Source of the DNA: Abiotrophia defectiva ATCC 49176
GTDB taxonomy: Bacteria; Bacillota; Bacilli; Lactobacillales; Aerococcaceae
Length of the DNA: 64,000 bases
Assembly (NCBI RefSeq): GCF_037041345.1
Contig: NZ_CP146287.1
Coordinates: 1,553,501-1,617,500 of the forward strand
Direction of reading: 5' to 3'
The notes beneath the pieces were generated by a model. That model worked only from the letters and a program-made list of their open reading frames with translations, searched no databases and was not told the origin of the DNA. A program made the translations under genes and the position numbers. This document shows positions 34,989 to 44,271 of the stretch, one piece after another (position 1 is the stretch's first letter; each line of letters starts with the position of its first letter).

Positions 34989-36842
34989 ATGTTAAAACAG
35001 AAAATTAAGACGCGCTTACTGGCCCTATTATCCCTATGGTTGCTAACAAGCGCTGGCCATCCGATTGCCTGGGCACAAGACGTTTCTAGTTCAGACATCG
35101 AAAGCAGTCAAGTATCATCAGGAGACGATGAATCAGCCAGTCAAGCTAACGATCAAGCAGAATCTAAGATAGACCTTGCTGCCTATCAAGCGGCTGATGC
35201 TAGTCAACAAGCTGAATGGGTCCGCTCTGGTAAAGTCACAAGTGAAGAATTGGTAAATTTTGCTCTAACCACTATTAAGGAAAAAGACCCTGCCCTGCAT
35301 GCAGTTATTAGCCTAAGAGCTGAAGAAGCCTTGGCTGAAGCCAAACAAATCAAAGATCAAGGCCAACCCTTCTTAGGCGTTCCCTTATTGGTAAAAGGAT
35401 TAGGTCACACCATTAAGGGCATGCCCAACTCCAATGGCTTGACCTTCTTAGCCGACCAAAAAGCTGGCTCTACAAGTCCCTTCGTTAAGTCCTTGCAAGA
35501 CTTAGGCTTTATCCTCATTGGTCAGACCAATTATCCTGAAATGGGACTAAAGAACATTACAGATTCTAAGCTCTATGGCCCTACTGGTAGCCCCTGGAAT
35601 CCTGACTATCAGGCAGGAGGTTCCAGCGGTGGCTCTGGTGCGGCTACAGCCGCTGGCATGACCCCAACTGCAACCGGTAGTGATGCGGGTGGCTCCATTC
35701 GTATTCCGGCTTCCTGGAATGGCCTTATTGGTCTTAAGCCTAGTCGTGGCGTCATAGTAGGCAATGCCTCCATCGACAAAAATACAGTGGCTCATTTTAT
35801 GATGACCAAAACCATGGAAGATACCAAGAGCTTGTTTGAAGCGATGAAGAAACCGGATGCTTCCTTGGCCCAAGCCTTAACCGAAGCAGAGTTAAAGCGA
35901 CTAGCAATTGGCTATACTAGCTTATCTCCCGTTGGAACGCAAGTCAGCCCCGAGGCTCAACTGGCAGTTGAGCGAACCGTAGCCTTTTTGCGAGGTAAAG
36001 GTTTCCGTTTGGAAGAAGTAAACTGGCCTTTTGATGGTGTCCAATTAATGAAGGATTACTATACAATCAATGCTAGCCAAATGGGTGCAGTAGGTTATCT
36101 AGCCAAGACCAAGCTCAAACGAGAGCTACGCTATGATGATGTAGACCCTACTAGCTGGCTACTCTACCAGGCAAGCAAGACCATGACCAAGGAAGAAGTA
36201 AATCAGGCCTGGGCTCGCATCCAGCAAGTCCGTCAAACCATGGCTGATTTCCACCAACGCTATCCTCTTTTCTTAACACCTACAACGGCCTACACCGCTC
36301 CGCGCATTGATCAAGCTCTAGTGTCTGACCAAGACCTTGAACTGATTAAGAATTCGGAAAATTTGAGCCATGACGCCAAGATGCAACTGATTTATGATCA
36401 CTGGCTCCCATCTCTGGCCCTTACGCCTTACACACAATTCGCCAATTTGACAGGTGAGCCTGCCCTAAGTCTCCCTGCTTTAGTCATCAAATCTGGCCTT
36501 CCTTTAGGCATTCAGTTTAATGCTGCCATAGGAAATGACCGTTACCTGCTCCAATTAGGCGATTTGATGGCGGCAAATCAACAATTTAACCGTCCAGAAC
36601 TAGAAACAAGCCAGAATGAACCCAGCACTTTGGCAGCAGACACCAGCTCGAACGAATTGTTTAGCTCCTCTGAAAACCAACAGCTAATTGGTGGAGCAGA
36701 AGGAAGTAAGCAGATTTCAGCTAAACTCCCTGAGACTGGTGATCTATCAAGTGTTAGCTCTCAGGTCCTCTCCATACTCTTCACCTTACTAGGGTTAATT
36801 GCGCTGTCCCAAACAAAAATAGATGGCTCCAATCCGAATTAG
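34989..36842 (+). CDS. Secreted, cell-wall-anchored amidase-signature enzyme
   Basis: 617 residues. A signal peptide ends near AWAQD (about residue 29), then a Ser/Glu-rich linker leads to the amidase-signature core. The Ser-Ser-Lys triad is visible as LLVKGLG (Lys), GGSSGGSG (cis-Ser) and GSDAGGSIRIP (nucleophile region). The C-terminus has a Ser/Asn-rich spacer, LPETG and a hydrophobic segment, the sortase anchor. The tail after it is only weakly basic. The enzyme should cleave amide bonds outside the cell; the substrate is unknown. It is one of few plus-strand genes and is monocistronic. Confidence 0.88.
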   Translation: MLKQKIKTRLLALLSLWLLTSAGHPIAWAQDVSSSDIESSQVSSGDDESASQANDQAESKIDLAAYQAADASQQAEWVRSGKVTSEELVNFALTTIKEKDPALHAVISLRAEEALAEAKQIKDQGQPFLGVPLLVKGLGHTIKGMPNSNGLTFLADQKAGSTSPFVKSLQDLGFILIGQTNYPEMGLKNITDSKLYGPTGSPWNPDYQAGGSSGGSGAATAAGMTPTATGSDAGGSIRIPASWNGLIGLKPSRGVIVGNASIDKNTVAHFMMTKTMEDTKSLFEAMKKPDASLAQALTEAELKRLAIGYTSLSPVGTQVSPEAQLAVERTVAFLRGKGFRLEEVNWPFDGVQLMKDYYTINASQMGAVGYLAKTKLKRELRYDDVDPTSWLLYQASKTMTKEEVNQAWARIQQVRQTMADFHQRYPLFLTPTTAYTAPRIDQALVSDQDLELIKNSENLSHDAKMQLIYDHWLPSLALTPYTQFANLTGEPALSLPALVIKSGLPLGIQFNAAIGNDRYLLQLGDLMAANQQFNRPELETSQNEPSTLAADTSSNELFSSSENQQLIGGAEGSKQISAKLPETGDLSSVSSQVLSILFTLLGLIALSQTKIDGSNPN

Positions 36843-36873
36843 CTTCCACACCCCTTAGAAAATGTAGAAGAGA

Positions 36874-36905
36874 CCCCCATGACTTAACATTCTAAGTCAT
36901 GGGGG
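36874..36905 (+). terminator. Terminator of the anchored amidase gene
   Basis: CCCCCATGACTTA/TAAGTCATGGGGG stem with a six-base loop, followed by CCTTTTGCTTTT on the plus strand. Confidence 0.88.
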
Positions 36906-36983
36906 CCTTTTGCTTTTACTATGTTGATCGTGGTTGTTTCCACCGTATGACTCCACATTCGATAAGTATTTTAAACAAAGTCA

Positions 36984-39080
36984 TTACTTCTCCTCTGCCT
37001 CACTCTCTAGCCTTACATTGCCCTTCAGATAGCTACGGCAAAGAATCCCAAAGGTCGTCATGTTATGCAAGATTGCCAAACTACTTGGTTTAAGCCAATT
37101 CAGTACCCCCAAGCCAATAAGACCTGAATTAATGGCAATAGTATCCCGCACATTCCCCTGAATTTCTTGCTTGAGATCGACAGAGACTTGATGCAAGGTT
37201 AAGAGCGAAGCTAAATTATTGGATGGCAGCATAATGTCACTAATTTGCTTAGAAACCTCCGCCCCTTCGCCCATAACCACGCCCACATCACTGGCAGATA
37301 GGGCAGCCGAATCATTGAGGCCATCCCCTATCATCAGGACGCGGTGGCCTTGCGCTTGCATCCTTTGGACATAATCAAATTTAGTCACTGGCGTCATACT
37401 GGTATGAACTTCATCAAAAGGCAAGTCTGCTACTAAGCGATTGGTTCTGGCCGCTGTATCGCCTGTTAAGAGGACTAAATACTTGCCCAAGCCTTTTAGA
37501 GCGTGTAGAACACTATGCGCCTCATGGCGAACTGGAATCGCCACGCAGAACATGGCAATCAGTTTCTGGCGATAACCTAGGTAGAGTAAATTATAGTGTG
37601 TTTCTTTCTGACGAATCAATTGACTCTGATCGGCTTCAATCTCAATCCCTGATTCTTCCATTAAACCTAAGCTCCCAATCACTACGACGTTACCATCGAT
37701 TTCAGAACGAATGCCCTTGGAAGCTATGTGGTTGAGCTCGGTATGCATTTCTTCATGAATGATGCCTTCTCGAGCCGCCTTATCCACCAAGGCATGAGCG
37801 ATTGGATGGTAAATATGCTCTTCTAAACAGGCGCCAATCATGATGACATCTTCTGCACTATAGCCATGAAAAGGAATGACTTCTTCAATAACTGGACGAG
37901 AAGTGGTAATGGTCCCCGTCTTATCAAAGACTAAGGTATCAACTTCATCAAATTGGTCCAGAACTGTCGAATTCTTCACAACAACTTGCTGATGCATCAA
38001 TTGCTTGATGGCGGAGAGGTACACCATAGGAGTCGATAATTTAAGCGCACAGGAGTAATCGACTAACAGGAAGGAAATTGCCTTGGTAAAGGATCCTGTT
38101 AGGATATAGGTCAACGCTGCTCCCAAGAAATTATACTTGACGATGCGATCAGCAATGGAGGTGTACTTATACTGGTAGGTTCCTTCCTGCTGTGCCGCTT
38201 CTTGCATGAGCTTAACTAGCTCTTGTATACGGTAGTTAGCGGTTGGATTTTCTACACGAACGTGTAGTTCTCCACTGGTTAAGACCGTGTTAGAGTAGAC
38301 TTCATCCCCCACAGCCTTGATTACTGGGAAGGATTCACCAGTCAAGGAGCTCTCATTGACACTAGCTCGACCATTCAAGACAATCCCATCAAAGAGCAAC
38401 TCACTGCCTTCATAGAAGACAAGCACATCACCTACTTGGACTTCTTGGCTATCGATTTGTAGCAAGTGGTCTCCCTTGAGTAACCATACTTGGCGGCCTT
38501 GACCAGCGATGCTGGCTTCAAGATCTTCTAGGGAGCGTTTTTGGGTCCAATAGTTGAGTGTCTCCCCTAATTCTAGGATAAACATGATGGCGCTAGCCGT
38601 ATCGGTCTGTTTCATCGCGAGTGACACTAGAATGGCGGAACAGTCCAAAATTTCCATGGTTAACTTACCCTGTCGCAGAACACGCCAAGCATCACGGAAG
38701 TAGCCTAGAGCTTTCCACAGGGTTCTAGCCAAACGTACAGGCACTGGCATGAACCACTTGAAGAGGTAGTGACGCCCCACAGCTGAGGATACCAAGGCAT
38801 AAGGGCTTGAAGCTGCGTGATGCTGGGGATGACGATAAAGTTCTTCTAATTTATCCTTCTGAATTAAGTGCCATAATTGAGCTACAACGGCCTGACGACC
38901 AGGCATCACATGGATAGCTACCACATAAGGATCTTCATAAAAGTCCAGTCTTAGAATGTCGGGGAAGTCCGAAGTTAAGCCCTCAAGATAGTATTTTACA
39001 TCTTCAGTAAAAGGAAAAGTGGCGCGAAGTCGAACCCGGCCACTTGACTGATGCAACACTTGAAATTGCACGTTATTCAC
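36984..39080 (-). CDS. P1B-type heavy-metal ATPase (CtpC-like)
   Basis: 698 residues. The actuator motif is LTGES (246-250), the phosphorylation motif DKTGT (386-390) and the hinge MIGDGLNDSAALSASD. The membrane metal site reads DYSCALKLSTP (341-351) rather than the CPC of copper and zinc/cadmium pumps, placing it in an atypical P1B group that includes mycobacterial CtpC. The N-terminus has an HMA-like fold without a CxxC motif. It probably exports a transition metal, perhaps Mn or Zn. It overlaps the small gene before it by eight bases. Confidence 0.88.
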   Translation of the reverse strand: MNNVQFQVLHQSSGRVRLRATFPFTEDVKYYLEGLTSDFPDILRLDFYEDPYVVAIHVMPGRQAVVAQLWHLIQKDKLEELYRHPQHHAASSPYALVSSAVGRHYLFKWFMPVPVRLARTLWKALGYFRDAWRVLRQGKLTMEILDCSAILVSLAMKQTDTASAIMFILELGETLNYWTQKRSLEDLEASIAGQGRQVWLLKGDHLLQIDSQEVQVGDVLVFYEGSELLFDGIVLNGRASVNESSLTGESFPVIKAVGDEVYSNTVLTSGELHVRVENPTANYRIQELVKLMQEAAQQEGTYQYKYTSIADRIVKYNFLGAALTYILTGSFTKAISFLLVDYSCALKLSTPMVYLSAIKQLMHQQVVVKNSTVLDQFDEVDTLVFDKTGTITTSRPVIEEVIPFHGYSAEDVIMIGACLEEHIYHPIAHALVDKAAREGIIHEEMHTELNHIASKGIRSEIDGNVVVIGSLGLMEESGIEIEADQSQLIRQKETHYNLLYLGYRQKLIAMFCVAIPVRHEAHSVLHALKGLGKYLVLLTGDTAARTNRLVADLPFDEVHTSMTPVTKFDYVQRMQAQGHRVLMIGDGLNDSAALSASDVGVVMGEGAEVSKQISDIMLPSNNLASLLTLHQVSVDLKQEIQGNVRDTIAINSGLIGLGVLNWLKPSSLAILHNMTTFGILCRSYLKGNVRLESEAEEK

Positions 39081-39354
39081 CCTCTAATGATGCGAGTTGA
39101 TCTGCTGTTTTCTCTGCTTGATAGAGATCCTTAGCGTCAGCTACTATGTCGTCCGCATGTTGCTTGACGGCAGAAACCATGTTGTCGATACCGTCTTTAG
39201 CCTTGTAGGTTTTGGCTAAGACAGTCGCATAACCTTTTTTAGCTTCTTTGCTTGTCAACAATTTGAGTCCAAGCGTCCCAAAAGCGACGCCACTTAGAAA
39301 AACACTCGGTACTTTAGAAATGCCTTTTAAGACTTTTAATGCATTTAATGACAT
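39073..39354 (-). CDS. DUF6110-like small membrane protein, partner of the metal ATPase
   Basis: 93 residues. One N-terminal hydrophobic segment (VFLSGVAFGTLGLKLLTS) is followed by KEAKKGYATVLAKTYKAKDG and a long charged helix. It resembles the DUF6110 family that accompanies P1B ATPases. There is no cysteine and no His-rich tail, so metal binding would rely on Asp, Glu and His (KQHADDIVADAKD). It overlaps the ATPase start, so the two are made together. Mycobacterial PacL proteins pair with CtpC in a similar layout; that is an analogy only. Confidence 0.75.
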   Translation of the reverse strand: MSLNALKVLKGISKVPSVFLSGVAFGTLGLKLLTSKEAKKGYATVLAKTYKAKDGIDNMVSAVKQHADDIVADAKDLYQAEKTADQLASLEGE

Positions 39355-39387
39355 AAAAATAACCCCCTATAATTTTGCTATGGAATT

Positions 39388-39393
39388 ATTATA
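39388..39393 (-). promoter_or_regulatory. Extended -10 promoter of the metal ATPase pair
   Basis: Minus-strand TGATATAAT with no clear -35. The leader ends in AGGGGG before ATG. A CCCCC/GGGGG pairing potential around it (39364-39368 and 39438-39442) could mark an operator, but no known metal-regulator box is clear. Confidence 0.55.
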
Positions 39394-39514
39394 TCACACC
39401 TACTCTTATGTCTGGTTACATTTTGATTACAAGAATAAGGGGGACCTAAATTGCCTGCTAGCGTCGTAAAAAACAGACTGAATTTGATTCACTCTACCTA
39501 TGAAGATTTCCCTG

Positions 39515-39528
39515 TTTTTTTGGGGGGG
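39515..39528. repeat. T7-G7 homopolymer junction
   Basis: Seven T followed directly by seven G in the gap between the GH32 terminator and the ATPase promoter. Such tracts slip easily during replication. Confidence 0.8.
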
Positions 39529-39548
39529 ACCTCCCCTTAAGACATGCA

Positions 39549-39580
39549 AAAGGCTGGAACTTACACATTTCCAGCCTTTT
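39549..39580 (-). terminator. Terminator of the sucrose/fructan operon
   Basis: AAGGCTGGAA/TTCCAGCCTT stem with a nine-base loop, followed by TTTTG on the minus strand, just after the GH32 gene. Confidence 0.8.
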
Positions 39581-39589
39581 CTTATAGTT

Positions 39590-41071
39590 TTATATGAGAC
39601 TATAGTTGGACAAATTCTCAACTTTTACTAGCTGACTTGACACTAAGCCTATGCCTGTTCCAAGCCCCTCAGCATAAAAAGTGAAAGACATGACTTGTTT
39701 TTTGTTAACAAAAACCTCAATGGACGAAGTGTCGCGAACAATTTCCAGTTCCAGGCGATAAGGGGTATCGCTCCAAATATCAAGCAGACGACTATCTAGA
39801 TAAGGCTCTTCTTTACCGATAATTTGATGGCCTACCCCATCTCGTTTGACAGTCAAGAGAGCTTGATCTGCTTGCCAAGTTAAGCTGAGGCCTTCCGGAT
39901 AATCGGGTTTACCACCATAATGCAGTTGGAAGACAGCACCAGGAACGGCTTCTAAATTCAATTTTAAGACTTGTTGGGACTTAACCCAATCGGATAGGTA
40001 GAACTCTTGGCCAGGCTCTAGTTGTCCTTGCCAGGTCTTGTCCTCGCTAAATTGCGCTAGTACTAAGCTTGGAATTGACTGACACAATCGATTATCCATA
40101 ACTCGCACCTGTCTTGGCAAGCTCATCGCTCCAGCCCAACCATCACCAAGTTCATGGGATGGAATGTTACGTCGCCACATCTGCATCCAAGCTACCATGA
40201 TACGCTCTTGATCAGAGTTCACACAAGTTTGAGGGGCATAGAAGTCTAAGCCGCCATCAATCTCATGTTGATTTTCTACTTGGAACTGCCCGGATTCCCA
40301 GTCCATTTGACCGATATAGGCGACAGTGGAATTCAGATTCCAATAGGCATTGCCAGCTCGCTCACGCTCAATCGGTGACATAATTAGTACCCATTTGTCG
40401 TCTAGCGGGAAAAGATCCGGACATTCCCACATGACGCCATGTCCGGCCTGCCCTTCAAGCAAAACAGACTTAAAGTCCCAATCAAAACCATTTGCGGATT
40501 CGAAGAGCAGAATCTGACCGCGATGATCAACGGTCTTGGAAGCAATTACTGAGTAATAGCGACCATTGTGTTGCAAAATTTTAGGGTCGCGGAAATCAGC
40601 AATGTCAGCCACACCTTCAATATGCTTATGTGCAATGACAGGATTACCCTCGTATTTACGGAAGTTAATTCCATCATCAGAAACCGCCAAACATTGCGTC
40701 TGAGTCACCTGCCCCTGCTGGTCGACATGGCCGGTATACATTAAGACCAATTGACCATCAATAACCAAAGCACTACCTGAGAAGCATCCTGATTGATCAT
40801 AGGCTTCTCTAGGTGCTAAGGCAACTGGAAGATCTTCCCAGTGCGTTAAATCTTTGCTACGTGCGTGACCCCAATGCATAGGTCCCCAGACGCTATCATA
40901 GGGATAGAATTGATAGAAAAGATGATAATATCCTTCATAGTAGATAAAACCATTGGGATCATTCATCCAGCCAACAGGAGGCATGAGATGATAGCTCTGA
41001 CGAAAACGTGGATTTACTTGTGCTGAGTGTTGGGCAATGTAGGCATTAGCCCGTGAGAGTTGTTCTTGCAT
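39590..41071 (-). CDS. GH32 sucrose-6-phosphate hydrolase / fructosidase
   Basis: 493 residues. The GH32 nucleophile motif GWMNDPNGF puts Asp38 at the active site. The RDP motif is FRDPK and the acid/base motif is WECPDLF. A C-terminal beta-sandwich follows. There is no signal peptide, so it cleaves imported sucrose or fructo-oligosaccharides in the cytoplasm. It is last in an ABC-type operon, as in the pneumococcal sus locus (susH). Linkage to an ABC importer rather than a PTS suggests a non-phosphorylated substrate. Confidence 0.92.
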   Translation of the reverse strand: MQEQLSRANAYIAQHSAQVNPRFRQSYHLMPPVGWMNDPNGFIYYEGYYHLFYQFYPYDSVWGPMHWGHARSKDLTHWEDLPVALAPREAYDQSGCFSGSALVIDGQLVLMYTGHVDQQGQVTQTQCLAVSDDGINFRKYEGNPVIAHKHIEGVADIADFRDPKILQHNGRYYSVIASKTVDHRGQILLFESANGFDWDFKSVLLEGQAGHGVMWECPDLFPLDDKWVLIMSPIERERAGNAYWNLNSTVAYIGQMDWESGQFQVENQHEIDGGLDFYAPQTCVNSDQERIMVAWMQMWRRNIPSHELGDGWAGAMSLPRQVRVMDNRLCQSIPSLVLAQFSEDKTWQGQLEPGQEFYLSDWVKSQQVLKLNLEAVPGAVFQLHYGGKPDYPEGLSLTWQADQALLTVKRDGVGHQIIGKEEPYLDSRLLDIWSDTPYRLELEIVRDTSSIEVFVNKKQVMSFTFYAEGLGTGIGLVSSQLVKVENLSNYSLI

Positions 41072-41086
41072 TTGGTCACCTACTTA

Positions 41087-41941
41087 CTATTTAATCCCGG
41101 TCCCGGAACCACCCAGGCCTTGAAGAATATATTTTTGAGCTACAATATAGACGAGAATCAGAGGAATCGTTGAGATGGTCAGTACGGCCATCACTTGGTT
41201 AATATAAACAGGTTGCGTGGTATTAATGGTCGTAATCGCCACCTGCATTGAAAATTTGGAAGAATCTGTTAAGACCATCAGTGGCCAGATATAGTCGTTC
41301 CAGCTAGAGATAAAGGACAGCACGCCGACTGTTGCAATCGCTGGCTTAGACATTGGCAACATGATGCGGAAGAAAATCCGAACAATCCCTGCCCCGTCTA
41401 TCCGCGCAGACTCAATAATTTCCTCCGGAATGGCGATGAAAAAGTTGCGGAAGAGATAGATATTGAAGACGCTCGCTAGACCTGGAATGATGACCGCCAA
41501 ACGGCTATTCACGAGTCCTAGGGCATTAATAATGGTGAACTGCGGGATCAACATCATTTCGCCAGGAATAATGAGTAAGGCCAGAAGAAATCCGAAGAGC
41601 CACTTCTTACCTGTGAAATTAATACGGGCAAAGGCAAAGCCGGCCAAGGAATTGATTAAGATAGAGCCTACTGCAAAGGTTACAGCGTAGAAAACACTGT
41701 TAGCCATGTAGGTCACAATACTGAAGCGTTGAAGGACTTCTTCATAAGTCTTAAACCAGTTGGCTGGATTGAGACTTGGTAAAAAGGCTTCCCAGCCTTT
41801 TAAGTTCTTATAGACATCAGCCTCTGGCTTCATAGACGAGACTACCATCCAAATCATAGGGAAGAGGAAGAGGCCAGCCAGCAAAATCAGGAGAATATAT
41901 TCAAGCAAGCTTCTTGGTTTCAAGCGTTTCATCCTATTCAT
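41087..41941 (-). CDS. Carbohydrate ABC transporter permease (MsmG/SusT2-like)
   Basis: 284 residues with six membrane helices of the CUT1 family. The EAA loop is EEIIESARIDGAGIVRIFFRI, the contact point for the shared ATPase. It overlaps the other permease by eight bases. It imports a small saccharide, probably sucrose or a fructo-oligosaccharide given the GH32 next door. Confidence 0.92.
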   Translation of the reverse strand: MNRMKRLKPRSLLEYILLILLAGLFLFPMIWMVVSSMKPEADVYKNLKGWEAFLPSLNPANWFKTYEEVLQRFSIVTYMANSVFYAVTFAVGSILINSLAGFAFARINFTGKKWLFGFLLALLIIPGEMMLIPQFTIINALGLVNSRLAVIIPGLASVFNIYLFRNFFIAIPEEIIESARIDGAGIVRIFFRIMLPMSKPAIATVGVLSFISSWNDYIWPLMVLTDSSKFSMQVAITTINTTQPVYINQVMAVLTISTIPLILVYIVAQKYILQGLGGSGTGIK

Positions 41942-42812
41942 CCTCCTTCAAGACCCGGCGTTGCACCAGGGAAATAACCCCAATTAAGGTTGTAAAGACT
42001 AGGGCAATGGAACTAGAGTACCCTACCAAACGGTCCGTGAAACCTTTGCGGTAAATGTAGTAAACCATGGTAATGGTAGAGTTGGCCGGGCCACCCTGTG
42101 TCATAACCATTGGTTGGACCAATAGCTTAAAGGCCGAAATTAAGGTCGTCAAAAGGACGAACAAGGCCGTTGGCTTGAGCAGCGGCATGGTAATATAGCG
42201 GAATTGATTCCACTTGCTAATGCCGTCGATTTCTGCTGCTTCATAAACATCTTGCGGGATATTCTGTAAGCCACCTAAGAAGAGCAACATCTGGTAACCG
42301 GCCCCTTGCCAGGCAGATACAAAGACGATGGCATACATGGCTTGTTTAGGGCTGGTCAGGAAGGGTTGCTTGGCAATGCCTACTTTTTCCAAGAGAGCAT
42401 TCAAAAGCCCATTATTAGGATTCAAGAGGTATAGCCATAGAATGGAAATAACGACCAGGGACATGACAACCGGTGCAAAAAAAGCCACCTTAAAAAAGAT
42501 ATTCCCCTTCCGCTTCTTATTGACAATAAGAGCCATCCCTAGGGCTGCACCCAGTTGAACTGGGATAATCCAGACGACGAATTGCACAGTGTTCCAAAAA
42601 CTCTTAATAAAAGTTTTGTCCTTAGCTAGACGGAAGAAATTATCCAATCCGATAAATTTACGTTCGTCTGGTGCTAGCATATAGTAATCTGTGAAAGCAT
42701 AGTAGATGACCATACCCACCGGAATGATTAGGAAAATAAATAGTAATATCAAGGCTGGTGACAGAAAACCATAGCCTAAGAGATTTTCTTTGAATTTCTT
42801 TTTCTTGTTCAT
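41934..42812 (-). CDS. Carbohydrate ABC transporter permease (MsmF/SusT1-like)
   Basis: 292 residues from ATG 42812, seven bases after GAGGAG; the in-frame start at 42833 has no ribosome site. Six membrane helices and the EAA loop DVYEAAEIDGISKWNQFRYI mark the CUT1 family. It partners the downstream permease. Confidence 0.92.
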   Translation of the reverse strand: MNKKKKFKENLLGYGFLSPALILLFIFLIIPVGMVIYYAFTDYYMLAPDERKFIGLDNFFRLAKDKTFIKSFWNTVQFVVWIIPVQLGAALGMALIVNKKRKGNIFFKVAFFAPVVMSLVVISILWLYLLNPNNGLLNALLEKVGIAKQPFLTSPKQAMYAIVFVSAWQGAGYQMLLFLGGLQNIPQDVYEAAEIDGISKWNQFRYITMPLLKPTALFVLLTTLISAFKLLVQPMVMTQGGPANSTITMVYYIYRKGFTDRLVGYSSSIALVFTTLIGVISLVQRRVLKEDE

Positions 42813-42874
42813 GTCAGACTCCTCTTTCTTCAAAGAAGGCAGATAGCCCCTAGCGGAACTACCTGCCCAAGGTC

Positions 42875-44185
42875 TTATTGATTGAGCGCTTCGTCAATCG
42901 CAATTTGCATTTCTTCTGCACGTTGATCCAAGACTTGTTGCACGTCTGGATTTTCTTCATAGTAACTAATATCTTGCATGGCTTGTTGGAAAGCACGAGA
43001 TACTTGTGGGTAAGCGACCACTACTGGACGAGCGTGGGCGGTCGCAGCATTTTGTTCCATCAAGAAGCGCATTGGCTCAGATACCTTGTCTTTGATATTC
43101 GCAATGGTGGTCTTACGGATTGGCAGAACGCTGTTGCCTAGGCTAATGATTTCACTAGACTCGGTGTTGGTTGCAAACTTAATGAATTCAGCTGCCCCTT
43201 CTTTTTGTTCTGACTTTTCCGTCACAGCTAATTGCCAGCTACCAGATGGGGAAACTAATTTCTTAGTAGTATTAGATACTGGGTAAGGCAGGATACCATA
43301 TTCAATGTCTTTATAGTTTTCATTTAAGTCATTAATGGTCCAAGATCCGCTTAAGAGCATTGGGTAAACGCCTGTTTCAAAGCCTTTTTCAACTGGGCTA
43401 ATCGTGGTGTAACCTTCTTTGACTAAATCTTGAATGAATTGAACGGCCTCAACACTTTCCTTACTGTTGAAGTAACCTTGTGCCTTAGTCCCGTCTTCAT
43501 TCACAACAGTCCCACCATTTGACCAGAGTAATGGCATATAGGCATATGGCAGCATTTCGTCCATAGAATTGAGGCGGAAGTCAATTGCTGGTTGTTTGAA
43601 GTGGTCTGTCAACTTCTTGCTGATTGCCTTAAATTCGTCCCAAGTCCATGGTTTTTGCAGAGTAGGAAGTTCTGAATCTTCAATCCCAGCTTCCTTGAAC
43701 ATTTTCTTGTTGTAATAAATCCCTACGTTGGATTCAGAGAAACCAAAGGCATAGAATTTACCATCATAGGTCCCTTGTTGTTTAATGGAATCAAGTACAT
43801 CATCCATATTAGCGTCAGCTAAGTAGTCATCCAATGGCGCAATCACCTTAGACTTAGCATAGGCTGCTGTGTTTGGTCCATCTAAAGTAATAACGTCTGG
43901 CAAGGTGTTAGTGGTAATACCCGCGTTGACCTTGTCTTCATAACCACCACCAGAACCACTACGAGGAATGTATTCTGTTGTTACTTGGTACTTTCCATCG
44001 TACTTCTTGTTGAAGTTTTCTACGACTTTTGCCCAAGCCTTCCCTTCTGCGGTCTCATCTGAAAACTGTACCCAAACCTTGATGTCTTGGCCGGCAGCAT
44101 GGGCTACGGGGGTTGGCGCCATTGCTCCTGCTAAGAAGCTCATCGATAAAGTGGTCAGAGCAGATAAGATGAATCCTTTTTTCAT
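42875..44185 (-). CDS. Carbohydrate ABC transporter substrate-binding protein, lipobox cysteine absent
   Basis: 436 residues of the family-1 extracellular solute-binding proteins (MsmE/SusX type), with QFSDETAEGKAWAKVVENFN near the start and TLDGPNTAAYAKSKVIAPLDD later. The signal region reads SFLAGAMAPTPVAHAAGQD. A lipoprotein would have LAGC, but residue 21 is Ala. A signal-peptidase-I site after AHA would release the protein instead. The mature domain looks intact. The gene heads the transport operon under two LacI-type operators. Confidence 0.9.
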   Translation of the reverse strand: MKKGFILSALTTLSMSFLAGAMAPTPVAHAAGQDIKVWVQFSDETAEGKAWAKVVENFNKKYDGKYQVTTEYIPRSGSGGGYEDKVNAGITTNTLPDVITLDGPNTAAYAKSKVIAPLDDYLADANMDDVLDSIKQQGTYDGKFYAFGFSESNVGIYYNKKMFKEAGIEDSELPTLQKPWTWDEFKAISKKLTDHFKQPAIDFRLNSMDEMLPYAYMPLLWSNGGTVVNEDGTKAQGYFNSKESVEAVQFIQDLVKEGYTTISPVEKGFETGVYPMLLSGSWTINDLNENYKDIEYGILPYPVSNTTKKLVSPSGSWQLAVTEKSEQKEGAAEFIKFATNTESSEIISLGNSVLPIRKTTIANIKDKVSEPMRFLMEQNAATAHARPVVVAYPQVSRAFQQAMQDISYYEENPDVQQVLDQRAEEMQIAIDEALNQ

Positions 44186-44200
44186 GTTGTTTCCTCCTTT

Positions 44201-44214
44201 TTGAAACGTTTCAA
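44201..44214. promoter_or_regulatory. LacI-type operator, proximal copy
   Basis: Perfect palindrome TTGAAACGTTTCAA just upstream of the ribosome site of the binding-protein gene. It is identical to the copy at 44272-44285. Confidence 0.9.
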
Positions 44215-44271
44215 TTCTTTTTTAAAAGTCAAGCCCACGGCAGGATAATGGGTCTAGCTGGGGCTCGGGAT

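Noticed and set aside
39427-39621. 64-residue minus-strand open frame
   Set aside because: It covers the GH32 terminator and the T7-G7 tract; no coding features.
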